Below are positions 31,409-43,216 of a stretch of 64,000 nucleotides of DNA, piece after piece (the first letter of the stretch is position 1; the number at the start of each line of letters is the position of its first letter). Position numbers and translations under genes: made by a program. The notes beneath the pieces were generated by a model. It worked only from the letters and a program-made list of their open reading frames with translations, had not been told where the DNA came from and ran no database searches. This DNA comes from Knoxdaviesia capensis (Eukaryota > Ascomycota > Sordariomycetes > Microascales > Gondwanamycetaceae), in the NCBI GenBank assembly GCA_001510575.1, contig LNGK01000015.1, positions 332,146-396,145 of the forward strand, written 5' to 3'.

Positions 31409-34400
31409 AGTCGGTTCTATCAATAACTCACACAACCCGAGAGTGCCCCATGCCACCCACACTTCCTTTTGATTCCCACGCTCACATGCACCCGGAGCGA
31501 GGAGAGACATATGCCATGCCACACTCTCTCCTATTTCCGAATTTTCCTCAGCCGTAAAAGAAAAGCATCAAATGCGGAATGATTTGGTTCCAGCCGCACG
31601 ACAATCATCGGGTCCCCGGTTCCTTCAGGATGGATGGGTTGGAGTACAGCGGAGTTTCTACTGTAAATGGTATCTTTGTACAGTACAACGGCATCCTCCC
31701 GTTTCGGGGGTTGGGCATTTTTGGCCAAGATCCCCCTCAACTCCTGTATAGTAAAACATCGTTGGAGTTTGAGATATACACACATATCTGACCCTCCAGA
31801 GCAGAGCCCGCGGTTGGCTTGAGCTCCCCCCCACGGCCAATTTCCAGCAGACCGTACGGCTGGAGCAATATCAGATGTGGTGGTATCGATGCCCACTCTG
31901 CTGATTTCATGCTCCCACAGTTTGGTGAAATTGCTTCACTGAAGCCGGGCAACAACTCGCCCCCGACTCGAATGACACCCACCCAACCCGACCCAGCGAG
32001 CCATAACCACACCGCGTCTCATGTATCAACCACCACCACCCACTCGAGGACCCAGACGCATCGGGTGTTCTGAGCAATACCTGCAGCAGCCGCGTCTTAT
32101 GAGAAATCATTATAAACACAAACTAGACCTGGAATTGATTCGAATCCGACATCATCAACGGAAAACTTTCAGCCATTTTTGCACCAACTCCAGCGTTCTA
32201 TTTCCCAGGTCAGCCCCGTCGGCCAATCACATCCCCGGCGAGCGGCCCACAGCCAATCACAGTACACTGTTTGTTTGTGGCTGTGCGGCTGTGAACAGTG
32301 TCTTCCTACAGCACCGGCCGGAAGGACATGAAGTAGTGCCAAGGCCGTTTTGAAGTACCGTCTGCGTGGGGAGTGCACGGAAACGGTACGTGTGAAAGTA
32401 CCATTCGGTACCTCGACTCCACTGAAAGTCTGCCAAACCTGCCCGTTGTTTTCTGCGATTTTGGCCTTTATTGCTTTCTGTTTTTGTGCTTTTGTGCGGT
32501 GAATGGGACGGTACCGCCCCCTACCGGGCTGTGCAGATATCACCTTTCTCGCCTATTGACCAGCGCAGAGCAAAATATGCCCTGGCGGACTGCGTGGATT
32601 TGAATCCGCGGGCACGCTCGCTATCACCAATTTGCGTCACAACTGGCGACGTCGCGTTAGTATTCAGGTAGAGCACGAGGAAGGTCTGTTTGGATCGTGA
32701 GGTTGGAAGGACCCTCGCGTCGGCTCTTCCTGCCTGTTTCCTTGCTTTCGTGCCCAGAACGCACAATTGCCGTGGATTTCCTTTTGGAAAGAAGAAGGAC
32801 CATCATCATCGCACCTTCCAGCTGCTTCTGCGTCCGTTCAGGTAGGGCTTTTTTTCCTAGCCGTATAAACGCTCGATCACGGGGTTTCCGGCGTCCGACG
32901 TAAGAATCATAGCACAAAAATGAATTCGTGCGCTTCTCAGAGTAAAATCTTCCATGAATCAAACTCCTCTCTCCGTCGAAAGTTGACATCACGAGTTTCA
33001 TCCAGTTCAACAGTCAGTGACTTCACTGTATCACAGAACCCTAAAATTTATCCACTTTGTGATCGTCTCCGGGGACATGTTGTGTTGGGCGGCTAGTTAG
33101 AGGCACCGTTTTATCGTTGGCTTGGTTCATTGGAACCCTCCAACCCCTTCCACAACCAGATGACATCAACCCTGTGCTGGGTTCCCTCGCGAGACATCCC
33201 ACACTCTCACACTTTCTCTCGCATTTCATCTCCGGCTTCAGGCTGTGCCGATATGCGAACTCGGGCTTCCGGTCCAATACATTCCGATCCCGGGAGGAGG
33301 ACTTAAATCTACGTCCCTCACATGCCAGTGATGCCACTATCCTGAGTCTTGTCCTCTAGGTACTCCGGTCACGGTCACAAAGGTGCTGGTCGGTCCTCTG
33401 GCCTGCTTGGATGCCTGAGCCTTTCGCCAACCTTACGCCCCTGGTCAGTGATACCCCGACTAACGGGCTATTCGCCTGGTTGTTCGCCTCTTTCTGCTAT
33501 TGACTCTTCGCGGGGGAGACTCCGGCCAACAGTAAATGCCGTGGCCACCTCCATGACGCGACCTCAGCGCGCTGAGAATCAAAAGCTTCACTCGCGATAT
33601 CCTCTTCCCCCAGACAGGGAGGGCTAGCTCGTCGATGACGTTCTTCCGTTCTTCTTTCTTCCAGGATGCATCCCTGAGAAAGCAAGAAACTCTTTGACTT
33701 CTCACCACCTGTATCATGTTTCTCTGTTCTTTGCTTCCCACCCACGGAACCGCCGCATCAACAAGCTCACACACTATCCCAGACCCCCTGCTACAAGAGC
33801 GTGGCATGACGATATAGCGCGGCCCAGGGGCTTCTTATGGGGGGTGCAGCAGGCCCGGCCGCACGCCAACTCCTAAACTGGATTCATTGGCCCAGGCAGC
33901 ATGGCCGGGCCTTGCCCCTAGGCCTGAACTGAGCTGGTCCTCCGCCGACCACCAGTGGAGAGAGGCCATGCAGGCAAACACAGAACTTGGCTTTGGCACC
34001 AAAAACACTGACAGGATTTCGGCCTTTCTAGGCTATGTTGGTGCAAAAAGGGCTGGCTGGTCCGGGCATTTGGGTCGATTCTAACCCCTGTCTCTCTTTT
34101 TGGCTGCCACTCGCTGGTCTGTTGCATCTCACAGCAAGAAAAAGAGGGGAAAGCGGCCATCCATCCAAACGAGGAGTGAGGCAGAGCAAACAGAAACTGG
34201 GAGGGATACCACCACGCCACACCCAACCGGTCTTTCGCGGCGTGCATTGCTAGGTCTTATAAGACTTCCGGGATCCCACCATCTGATTCACCTGTGGCTC
34301 TCGTCGCTGGTCTTTTTGCGTCCTGTTCGCTGTGTTGTTACAGTACACATACCATTTCACTTTATCTTTTCATATATCAATTCTCAGTCTTCCCTTTATA

Positions 34401-34537
34401 TTCAATTTTTCTCTCATCGCCGGCAGTCTCTGATTCCGCATCGCAATTGACTGCCACTGGCTGGGTGAACTCATCCTTGTCTCGTATCATCACTCTTGCA
34501 CCTTCCTTTTCTTCTGCTTCTGCCAGTCTTCCTGCCC

Positions 34538-36961
34538 ATGTCCACCTCTCCGACGGGCACCGGCTCCCAAAGCACGGGTGCCGGCCGGCCGCCGAAATGG
34601 ACCGCCTCGAGCCAGCGGAAGCTGGGCCGTCTTTACGTCTACACGAATCTCCGGCTTGAAAAGATCTTGGAAGTTATCGGTGCCCTGAGCCCCGAGCCGC
34701 CGCCAGGGTAAGCATCTCCCGAACCCTCAGCCCTTCCCTTCCTTCCAGACTATGTTTCTTGGATCTACGACTATTTCCATTGATCTCCACCAGATATAAA
34801 TCAAATGTGGTGCATCTTGCTGTTCTTCAATGCCCTCTTCTGAGCTGCAACCTTTAATCCTCCCTCCTCGTGATGTCCTGTGCCATGCTGCCTGTTCCAT
34901 GTTCCTGTCCATGTTGCCATGTCGGGCCCTTCGTTGCTGACATTTTTCTTTCCCTCTCTTAGGCGCGAATCTGCCACCAAGAAGCTCAAGGCCATGCTCG
35001 ACAAGGAACCGCGATGGCTTCACCCGCGCTCGGACACTGATATGGAACGCCGCATGCGGCAGCTTGAGAGAGCTCCGTCCCGGCAGAGCAGCCCTGTGGA
35101 CGAGGTCTCCCAAAACGCCGGCCCCGGCCCCGGCCCCACTTCGGACCCTCGTTTTGATGTTTCTCCCACCACAACCGCGCCCTCATCTGTGTTCTATCCG
35201 GCCAATGACTTTTCCGACTTCTCTACCCTGCCACCACCTCCCCCTCTTGCCCGCCAGCAAACCATCCTGTCTTCGGTCACCAACATGACTGGCCTGTCTG
35301 CCGTTCGTCGCGTTCTCCCCGGTATCCAAAACAACGTCATCCGCAACATCACCAAGGTCATCAAGCGATACACCATCCTCGTGTCCACTCCTAATAACGA
35401 TGCAGACGACCCGGCCTCTCCTACCCCTGACGCGGAGAACTACGAGTCAATCCGGGATCTCCCCATCTACGAGGAGCTCGCCCCGCCGGAAATGACCCAT
35501 GCTCCTGTCATGCCCGGCGAGTTCTTGAGCATTGACCAGCTCATTGCTCGCACCGGCATGTGCCTGAACGGTTCTCCCGAGCACCTGGCCCGTACGTGTT
35601 ACTGCCACCCTGCGGAGGCTGTGGAGCATTCTTGCTGGATTTCTGCTGGCAAGGCTTCGGCTCTGGCTCTGTCTGTGGTCCATCGCAACAACGTGATGCC
35701 GATCCCCGATGTTGACGTCTTCGGCAACACCATCCTGCATCTGCTTGCTGCCCGGGACGTCGGACATGCTTACATCATCCAGTTGGCGTCGTCCCGCGTC
35801 GACTACCTCACCAAACGCAACTCGGCCGGCCAGTCGTTCCTCCATCTCCTCAGCCCATCGTGGCTCCAGCCCGAGAGCCTGTCCGATCTGATCACGCTCC
35901 TGTCGTGCTTCAGCTCGGACAAGCTCGACATTGACTTTTTCTATGCTCGCGACGTCTATGGGCAAACATTCTTGCACGCTCTCAAGTCTAACATCAGCAC
36001 GCCAGAGCACCTGGTGGCGTTCAACCAAATCCTTCGGCGGTTCAAGGTGTCTCTCATTCGGGACGCATTCAATTGCTGCCCTTCGATTGATGATGATACG
36101 CCGAGCGACTTGATGCGCCGCGCTGCCACGGGGTTCATCGATCCTGAAGATACCTCGATGGCCTTGCCTCAGTCATCGCGGCCTATTTTGCGTATGGGGC
36201 CGGACACGATCCGTACCCACATCTCGCTTCTGCAGTTTGTGCAGAGGGCGCAGGTCAACCCCCTGGTTGAGGACAACTTTGGTCGCAACGGTCTCCACTG
36301 TCTGGCCGCGGCCATCCTTAGCCCGGCCACGCTCATCCGCAAGTATGGTCCGTTTGACGGCGAGGATGCTGGAGATAGCGCTGTACCCCTCCGGTCGGGC
36401 GCGGCTTCTGATCCGACATCCAAGAAGCGCAAGTGGGATGAGCGCGACGACAGCAAGGCCGGCGCCTCGGATTCGTCCAAAGACCGCCTCGAGCTGCGGA
36501 AGAAGTGGGTGGACTTCCTGCTGGACGCCGGCGTGCGGGTCAACCACTACGACTCGGAGGGCAACACGGTGCTGATGGCCTTTGTGGCCCAGCTGCCGGA
36601 GGACGACGAGTACAAGGTGCTCATGGACATCATCCAGATGCTGATTGACGCCGGCGCCGACCTGGACGCGCGCAACCGGCGCGGCGAGACTGCCATGCAG
36701 GTTGCTCTGCGGCACGGCCGCAAGCGCGCGGTGCGGGTGCTGGCGCGCGCCGGGGCCAGCGTGTACGTGCGCGATGGAGCCGGCCGCTCGCTGCTGGACA
36801 CGGCCGATGCGATGATCCAGGCGGAGGCGGCCATCAGCACCAAGATGTACATGCACCACGAGGCGTGTCGGGCGTGGCTCTCCGGCAAGGCGGGCGCGGT
36901 GCAGGACCCGTCGCTGCTGGATGAGTGGAAGGTCCGGGAGAAGAGAGTGTTGAATGTGTGA
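34538..36961 (+). CDS. Ankyrin-repeat protein with N-terminal Clr5-like domain
   Basis: Two exons (34538-34707, 34963-36961; 255-nt intron) encode 722 residues. The N-terminus (GRPPKWTASSQRKLGRLYVYT...ILEVI, then KKLKAMLDKEPRWLHPR) matches the short helical, possibly DNA-binding Clr5-like module found before ankyrin repeats in many ascomycetes. The central and C-terminal parts carry ankyrin-type units: DVFGNTILHLLAARD, NSAGQSFLHLL, DVYGQTFLHAL, DNFGRNGLHCLAA, DSEGNTVLM and NRRGETAMQVALRHG. A basic motif KKRKWDE (about residues 544-550) may be a nuclear localisation signal. A role in nuclear regulation by protein-protein contact is inferred. The intron is long and could hold regulatory sequence. 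Confidence 0.8.
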
Positions 36962-38917
36962 TCGGCGGTCTGTATTCTCGCCTCGTCTCTGGTCCATCTC
37001 TGAAGTCCTTTTGTTTTCTGGTTTCTGGTTTCTGGTTTCCTTCCCTTGCTTTACGATGTCTCAGTCGCTTCTGTGTTACGACGATGTTCCCCCTGTCATG
37101 TTCACCAAAAAAAATGGGTTTGGCGTTTTTGTCTCTGGTGGTTGAGTTATCCCACCCAGCGTGTTGGTTTATTCCTTCGTTTTGTTTTTGTTTTCTCTAC
37201 TTCCCCTTCTTTTTCGTTCCTATTTGGCTTTTTAGATACCTGGCTAGGAGGCTTTCTTCTATTTTTTTTTTTTCCACAGCGAGCGTGCTCTCTAGTGGTT
37301 GGAGGCAAGCCATCCCGTTTGTAATAGGGGCTTGGGGTGCGATCTTTTTTGCTTTATGTATGATCTTGGATACCCGTGTTTTTATGGAAGATAAATGAAC
37401 GAAGTCTTGTTGGTGTCGATCCCGAGGTTCACCTGAGCTCTCCATGAGTGATGCTGTGATATGTGAAGCTATAGAGCCCACGGTAGTTCGTATTGAAAGG
37501 CCAACGGCCCTGATTCAATTCAGTTTACGACATTTGAGTCGTGTCGTCGTACATGATCTATGCGATGTATGCGACTGTCAACGGTAATACGTGCATTGTG
37601 ACTGGCGAGAAATCTTCCCATAGCCAAAATCAGCAATATCCGACAGATATACTGCCATGTCCCCTGCATAATCTATAGCTAGGTATATTCATATATCTGC
37701 ACTTTATTCACTCCGTGGTTCAAGGCCTGTGGTCTCTCTGAAAAGTCGAAAAAGAGGCTAAATTCACTTTCTATCAAACTTTGGCCCGGCGATGCACTTA
37801 AGTAGATGCGTCTATATTGGGAGAGGGACGAGACAGCTTTTGGTCCAGCCCTTCCGGAGTGGGCTAACCCGGACAGAATGAGGGAAGTCTGGGGGAGGGG
37901 GAAAACGTATTCAGAGAAGAGAAAGCATAATAAGAGCGGATCGGTGGCTTGAAGCAGGGGATAGACCTTGCTTGCATGGATGGCCTGGTAGATCTGCAGA
38001 TCGGAATGCACGTCAAAGCCGCCCTACGCAGGACAGCTCCGGTGACATTTCCACGTGTATAGAGCGCCACCGGTGAAGATCACTGGCATTGCATCTTTTA
38101 ACTACATCTCAACCGCGCTTTTCACCTTCTCGACTACATATTACGACGTTGTCTCTTCTATCGAATGTCCGGCGGCCAATCGGACGAATTCGATTTGCAA
38201 CAAATTATCCGCGGGCCATATATTGCAGGGGGACGAGCTCCGGAGTGTAGAGTCAGATTGACGAAGAGAGCCGTCCTGGAGAATATGCCGGGGTGATGAG
38301 GGGGACAACGTCTATTTGGAATGGGCCGTGGACTTGCGTGGTCCCTCTTCGGCAGCTCGCTTGGAAATTGGCCGTTGTGTGTCTGTGTATACAGACTCTG
38401 TGCGTGCACCTGCGTGCTGTCTGATATAGGTGTGTTTGATTTCAGCCGGGCAGGCCGTATGCAGCATATTGGGACACACAAAGTCCGATGCGAAATATAC
38501 AATGCACGACACGATAGAGAGGGACCCCCGGGACGATAGATGAGACAGTACGGGCGGCGTGCCACCTAAGCACGAGAAAGGCGAAGGCAGGACGGTTGAA
38601 GGGGGAGAGGGGGGGATAGAAGGGGGGAAACACACACACACACGCAGACACACACAGTTCGGCTAAACCGCTTCTCTGCTTCCGGGTGCTTGCAGGACCA
38701 CCCTGCAGACTGAGACCTTTAAATTGATGGCGAGCCGGCTTCGTTGCGGATTGGGACTTAAGGGACTGTCCGCTTGTTTTCTCTGTTGGTTGGTGCTGTG
38801 ACTTTCATCTCCTTCATTCTCTATCTTACACGGACAAGCGACAGTCAAGAGTCCTCCTCTAGACCCATCGACAACCACCACCATACACCCGACCCTTTCT
38901 CTCACCCGTACACAACA
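36962..38917. other. Intergenic region upstream of the AA8 gene
   Basis: No gene is supported in these 1,956 bp. The first 400 bp are T-rich 3' flank with three copies of TTTCTGG (about 37.02-37.04 kb). A short CA repeat lies at 38631-38643. The last 200 bp are the AA8 leader. Confidence 0.55.
38631..38643. repeat. Short CA microsatellite
   Basis: CA repeats at 38631-38643 are followed by a second imperfect CA run to about 38656. They lie roughly 275 bp upstream of the AA8 cytochrome-domain ATG, in its promoter. Confidence 0.85.
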
Positions 38918-39675
38918 ATGGGCATCTTCCAGCTCGCCGTGGCCTCCGCCACCCTGATTGCCACGCTGACCGCGGCCGCGCCCCACCAGCAGCAGCAGCA
39001 GCGCCGCCAGGCCGCCGGCGCCTCGTTCGTGTCGGACGCCGGCATCCTGTACCGCTTCGCCATCCCCGAGGACGCGGCCGCGGCGCCGTTCGACGTGGCC
39101 TTCCAGATCGTGGCGCCCGTGTCGGCCGGGTGGGCCGGTGTGGCCTGGGGCGGCGGTATGGTACAGAACCCGCTGGCGGTGGCATGGCCCAACGGGGATA
39201 CCGTGACGGTGTCATCGCGGATGGCGATGTAAGTTGCCCCTTCATGCCTGTTGAAACGACGGTTTGAGTGCCGCCAACGTGTGTCCAGAGACTAACACCC
39301 CCACTCTTCTTCTTCTGCTGCAGGTCGTACACCCTCCCGCAGCCGTACGCCGGCGCTTCCTACACCGTGCTGCCCAGCTCGACCGCCAACGCCACGCACT
39401 GGACGCTGGACGCGTTGTGCACGGGCTGCTCGGAGTGGGCGTCGGGAAAGCTCGACCCGGCGTCGACGTCGGCGCGGCTGTCGTGGGCCATGAGCGCGCG
39501 CGCGGTCGCCCAGCCGGCGGACAACACCAGCGCGTTCGGGTACCACGACAACAAGGGCGCGTTTATACTGGATCTCTCGGCTGCGAAGTCGGCCAATTTC
39601 GAGACGGTGCTGTTTGGGACGGCCGAGCCGGCTGCGCCTCCTCCGGCCCCTGAGACTCCGGCTCCGTCGTGCTAA
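38918..39675 (+). CDS. Secreted stand-alone AA8 cytochrome b domain protein
   Basis: Two exons (38918-39228, 39324-39675) encode 220 residues. A signal peptide (FQLAVASATLIATLTAAA) and a short polyglutamine run (HQQQQQRR) precede a domain like the cytochrome of cellobiose dehydrogenase (DOMON/AA8). The haem ligands would be M81 (WGGGMVQNP) and H178 (FGYHDNKGAF), matching the Met/His pair of that family. The disulfide CTGC (C136, C139) is also typical. No flavin dehydrogenase or cellulose-binding module follows; the protein ends in a Pro/Ala tail. It would carry single electrons outside the cell, for example to metal ions or polysaccharide monooxygenases; the partner is unknown. It is convergent with the hydrolase fusion gene (239 bp). 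Confidence 0.85.
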
Positions 39676-39914
39676 CTATGCCAATGGGATGGTGTGGCTG
39701 TGAGGTTTTGTCAATGGGGGTTGGACTGTTAGTTTTTTAGCTTTATGTATTTGTGCAGATGGCATGGGAGTAGTTAAGAGATCATATCGGACAAAGCAGG
39801 ATCGTGGTTTCAATAATACTCTATCTATCTCCGCTGCGGGTTCGGGTTTCTGTAATATGTAGCCATTCTGTACGGGCTTCAATCTCTCGACTACAACCGC
39901 TGGTCTACACACTC

Positions 39915-41573
39915 CTACACAAAGTCTTCAACAGCCTTCCAGAAGCCCGCAGGGTCCTCAGACATCGGCAGATGTCCAGTCTCCGGAACAATGCGGAGTT
40001 CCACACCTCCAGTTCCAATAAGTCCCCGGAACCCCTCCATCGCCTTGACAAGAGCGCCCTTTCCGTCTCCATCACCAACAGCCAACAGCGCCGGTACCGA
40101 GCAGGTCGCCAGCTGCGGTTTCAAATCGTAGTCCCATAGCGCCTGGCAGCCAAATTCAAAGCCCTGCACGCTGTTGCCAGCGACCATGTCGATCATCCAC
40201 TTCGCGGTGTCCGGCTTCTCCTGCATCGTCAGGGGGTGGAACCACCGCTCCACCGTCACAGGAGCCAGTTTCTGGGCAAGGCCGGTGTTGCCTTCGGACT
40301 GCGCCAGCGCAATGCGGTCGCGCCAGGCCTGAGTATTCGCCGCGCTGCTGGCCACGTTGAAATCGCACGCAATGAACTTAGCCAAGCGGTCGCTGTGGCG
40401 CAACGCGAAGGTGAGTGCGGTGGCGCCGCCCATTGACACGCCGATAAGCGCGTGCAGCTTGGGGACGTGCAGGGCGTCAAGCAGAGCGGCCAGATCATCG
40501 GCGTGGCGCTCGAGAGTTGCCGGTGTGCCGGGAGCCGGCACCGCATGGCGGCCGCGGGAGTCGTACCGCAGGATTCGGAGATCGGGCCGGGCTTTCTTGA
40601 TTATGGCCACCAGCGGGTCCCACATGTGCAGTGACGTCAGGAGCGAGTTGCAGAACGCCACCACGGGCGCATCCGGGGCGCCAGAGCCTTCGAGCAGGTA
40701 CGGCACCTCCAGACCGTCGGCGCGCACCGTCACGTACGACGAGATCGACGAGCCGGTCGGGCCGCCAGGAATGGTCGTGGTGCGGCCGGACGGCGCGGTG
40801 AAGGTTGTGTGGACGGCCGGGTCGAGCTGCGACGTGGCGGTCAGGTCGCGCGGGGCGGGGCCGAACACGTAGAACAGCTCCATCATGTGGCGGGTGGACG
40901 AGGCCACGTACTTCGCGCGGAGTTCCTCGCGGGCGGGGGTCGTCATGGCGGCCACATGTTCCGGGCCTCCCAGGCCGTTGACGGCCGCGTACTCGTGCAT
41001 GGCAAGATACGACTTTGCGGGGCCGGCCGGCTCAATCACCGACGGCGTGCGGTACCAGCGCGTGCGCAGCCACCCCGGAACTCGGGACAGCATGTCGATG
41101 TGCTCGGTCTCCATCCACGCCTGGAAGGCAGTCTCAGCGGCCACCGGATCGGCGTCGGGCGAGAACACCGTCTCAACAAGCACAAGCACGCGGCCCAGCG
41201 CCTCGGCATCCGGGAGGTCCTCGGACGCGACGAATCCGGGGGCAGACCGCGTGATCACGGTGTCGTAGAAGCGGCGGTCGACGGTGATCTGGCCGATGGT
41301 GTCGGCTTCGCGGGGCGAGCGGTTCGCGCGCAAGTCGGTGTACACGGCGGTGCCCAGGTGGTGCATGGACGAGATGTCGTAGATGGCCAGGAACGGCGGG
41401 CCGGCGGAGGCGGACTCCGGCAGCGCGCGGTAGCGCAGGCCGTTGCCGAAGATGTGCGGCAGCCGCAGGCGGTCCGGGCCGTGCTCGTTGTCGTACCAGT
41501 CGTGGAACTGCGCCGGCGGGAGCCCGGGGTTCAGGGTCATGTAGACGAAGAGGAGGCCTGGCGGGGTTGTCAT
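39915..41573 (-). CDS. EthD-like (tandem) / alpha-beta hydrolase fusion protein
   Basis: A single-exon gene of 552 residues with two parts. Residues 1 to about 240 read as two dimeric alpha/beta-barrel (EthD/ABM-like) units, LLFVYMTLNPGLPPAQFHDWYDNEHGP and LVLVETVFSP...FQAWMETEH. Residues about 275-552 form an alpha/beta hydrolase resembling 3-oxoadipate enol-lactonases. In that part, ILRYDSRGRHAVP leads to the nucleophile elbow GVSMGG, then a probable acid in AVGDGDGKG and a His in PETGHLPM. No signal peptide is seen, so it is probably cytosolic. The order suggests an aromatic or polyketide-like compound is bound or cyclised and then hydrolysed, but this is inference. Similar fusions may exist in other fungi. 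Confidence 0.82.
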   Translation of the reverse strand: MTTPPGLLFVYMTLNPGLPPAQFHDWYDNEHGPDRLRLPHIFGNGLRYRALPESASAGPPFLAIYDISSMHHLGTAVYTDLRANRSPREADTIGQITVDRRFYDTVITRSAPGFVASEDLPDAEALGRVLVLVETVFSPDADPVAAETAFQAWMETEHIDMLSRVPGWLRTRWYRTPSVIEPAGPAKSYLAMHEYAAVNGLGGPEHVAAMTTPAREELRAKYVASSTRHMMELFYVFGPAPRDLTATSQLDPAVHTTFTAPSGRTTTIPGGPTGSSISSYVTVRADGLEVPYLLEGSGAPDAPVVAFCNSLLTSLHMWDPLVAIIKKARPDLRILRYDSRGRHAVPAPGTPATLERHADDLAALLDALHVPKLHALIGVSMGGATALTFALRHSDRLAKFIACDFNVASSAANTQAWRDRIALAQSEGNTGLAQKLAPVTVERWFHPLTMQEKPDTAKWMIDMVAGNSVQGFEFGCQALWDYDLKPQLATCSVPALLAVGDGDGKGALVKAMEGFRGLIGTGGVELRIVPETGHLPMSEDPAGFWKAVEDFV

Positions 41574-43216
41574 TGTGCGTGTTGTGTGATTGGTGGTGAT
41601 CCCGGTTTTTCGGTTCTGATTGTCCGGGGTATGGTCTGGGGTGAATCCGGGGGTTTGGTTTGGTTATATATTATGCACTCGCTAAGCTGTCCGACGTTCT
41701 TCGTGATTTGCTAAGCAGAGAGCAAGAATCTCACAAATCAGTTCCACGAACGATTGTAGAAGCACGTCGGTTGCAAATACTCGAGGTCTGACGTCCTTTA
41801 TATTGCCACGTAGTTGGACAGAAAACCCCGCTACGCCCCTCCGGCTTTCAAAATGCCGGCCCCCGGAGCCGAATAAGGGCCCCCACAGTTGACTACGGGC
41901 CGGCAGCAGCTGCTGACAGCTGTCATCCGGCTTAGAAAATAGTGGTGTTTTTCGGCAGTTAGAGGACGGGCCCGGAGGTCTTCGGGAAGATGCAGGAGAG
42001 CAGACGGAAACTACGGAGGGCCGGGCACAGGGGGTTTGGAGATTTCAACGAGAGAGTGTCGTTTGGCTTCTATAAGCAAACAACGCAGACTCTCGTACTG
42101 ATGCCGTCTTTCCGAGACCTTCCTGGCTCGATTTGTTGGATCAGCGGGAATCCAAGCGGATGGGATGTGCCGAAGAGACGCACTAAGGAAGATATCCCGC
42201 AAAAGGAACTTATCTTCGGCGTTTGTGACGTTCCTGTTCCATCTTGGCTTGAGTCCAACCCTAAGCCTAAGATCATGTCCTGGCGATGCAACTTGTCCTC
42301 CTGTTGCACCACAGGGAAATCTGTTGAGAATGGATCTTTTGTATGTACCAATCGATCGGCGTCACTCTAGTTCACAATTCGCTGGCAGAGGGAGCTGGCG
42401 CTGAGTACAGTAGATATCCGTCGGTTTCCCAACCGTGCAAACCAACCTCAGCCGGAGCCCCAACCCTGCCCAGAATGCGCTCTCCACTCCCCCCACCAGA
42501 ACAGGAAATTGGATGCCTTCACATCTCTACGTAGGAGCGCGTTGTCTCACAGTCGACCCACTTGCAAACCACCAACGAGCACTCACTCCTCCACACCCCA
42601 ATTCACGTTCCCTGCAGGTTGTGCCCACAGCTGCATATTGACGCCGATAGGCCCGAACTTGATGTTGGTTGTGGGATTCTCGCCGGCCCTCAAACACCCC
42701 TGTCTCGAGCAGCTTCTGGCTGTCAGCCCTGCTTTTTTTTTCTCTCTCTCTTCTTCGCTTCTCTTTGCTTCTCAGTGTTGGCTAAACCCCGCATGAGAGG
42801 ATTTGCTCTGCAGATGTAATGCAGATCACAGCATATCGATATACAGGTGCGTGTTAGAGGTTGCTGATATGTCTCTAAGCTCCATATCTTAAGCACTTTC
42901 CCTCCGTCTCTACCTCCTATATACATATCACGATAAGTACTAATGAAGTCTCTTGGGATGGTACGTATTGGCTCTTGTTGCCTGGTAGTAGATAGACTGT
43001 CCCTTCCTAATGGTATTCCTGCTCTTTCCATCTCGCTGCCTGATAAGTTTGCACCTTCCTCTCAATCATACTGCTTCATAAGGCCTCCTGCTCTCATCTG
43101 TATCCTATTTCTTCTCTATGATCGGCACATTTTTATTCTTCCCTTTTCAACTCCCCGTTCTTAGATATCTTCATACCATCACCATATCTTATTCACCTCC
43201 TTGAAAATCGCCCCAA
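41574..43216. other. Divergent intergenic region hydrolase/RdRP
   Basis: These 1,643 bp lie between divergent start codons. Short frames (for example 42509-42796 plus) have no recognisable domains. About 150 bp before the RdRP ATG are pyrimidine-rich, consistent with its leader. Confidence 0.5.

Larger units (their letters stand above)
30366..34537. other. 4.2-kb intergenic tract
   Basis: No gene is supported. It contains a 14-bp tandem repeat and a palindrome near 31.35-31.41 kb, scattered CCCTAA motifs (30.54, 30.57, 33.04 kb) and two stretches that faintly resemble tRNA 3' halves (32.60 and 33.30 kb, rejected). The last 300 bp are CT-rich and form the leader of the ankyrin gene. Confidence 0.5.

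Noticed and set aside
32560..32660. A tRNA-like B-box (GGATTCAAATCC on minus)
   Set aside because: The T-stem has mismatches and the loop is the wrong length. No anticodon arm or A-box fits upstream.
33270..33420. A minus-strand segment resembling a tRNA 3' half
   Set aside because: No complete cloverleaf can be folded. At best it is a relic, so it is not annotated.
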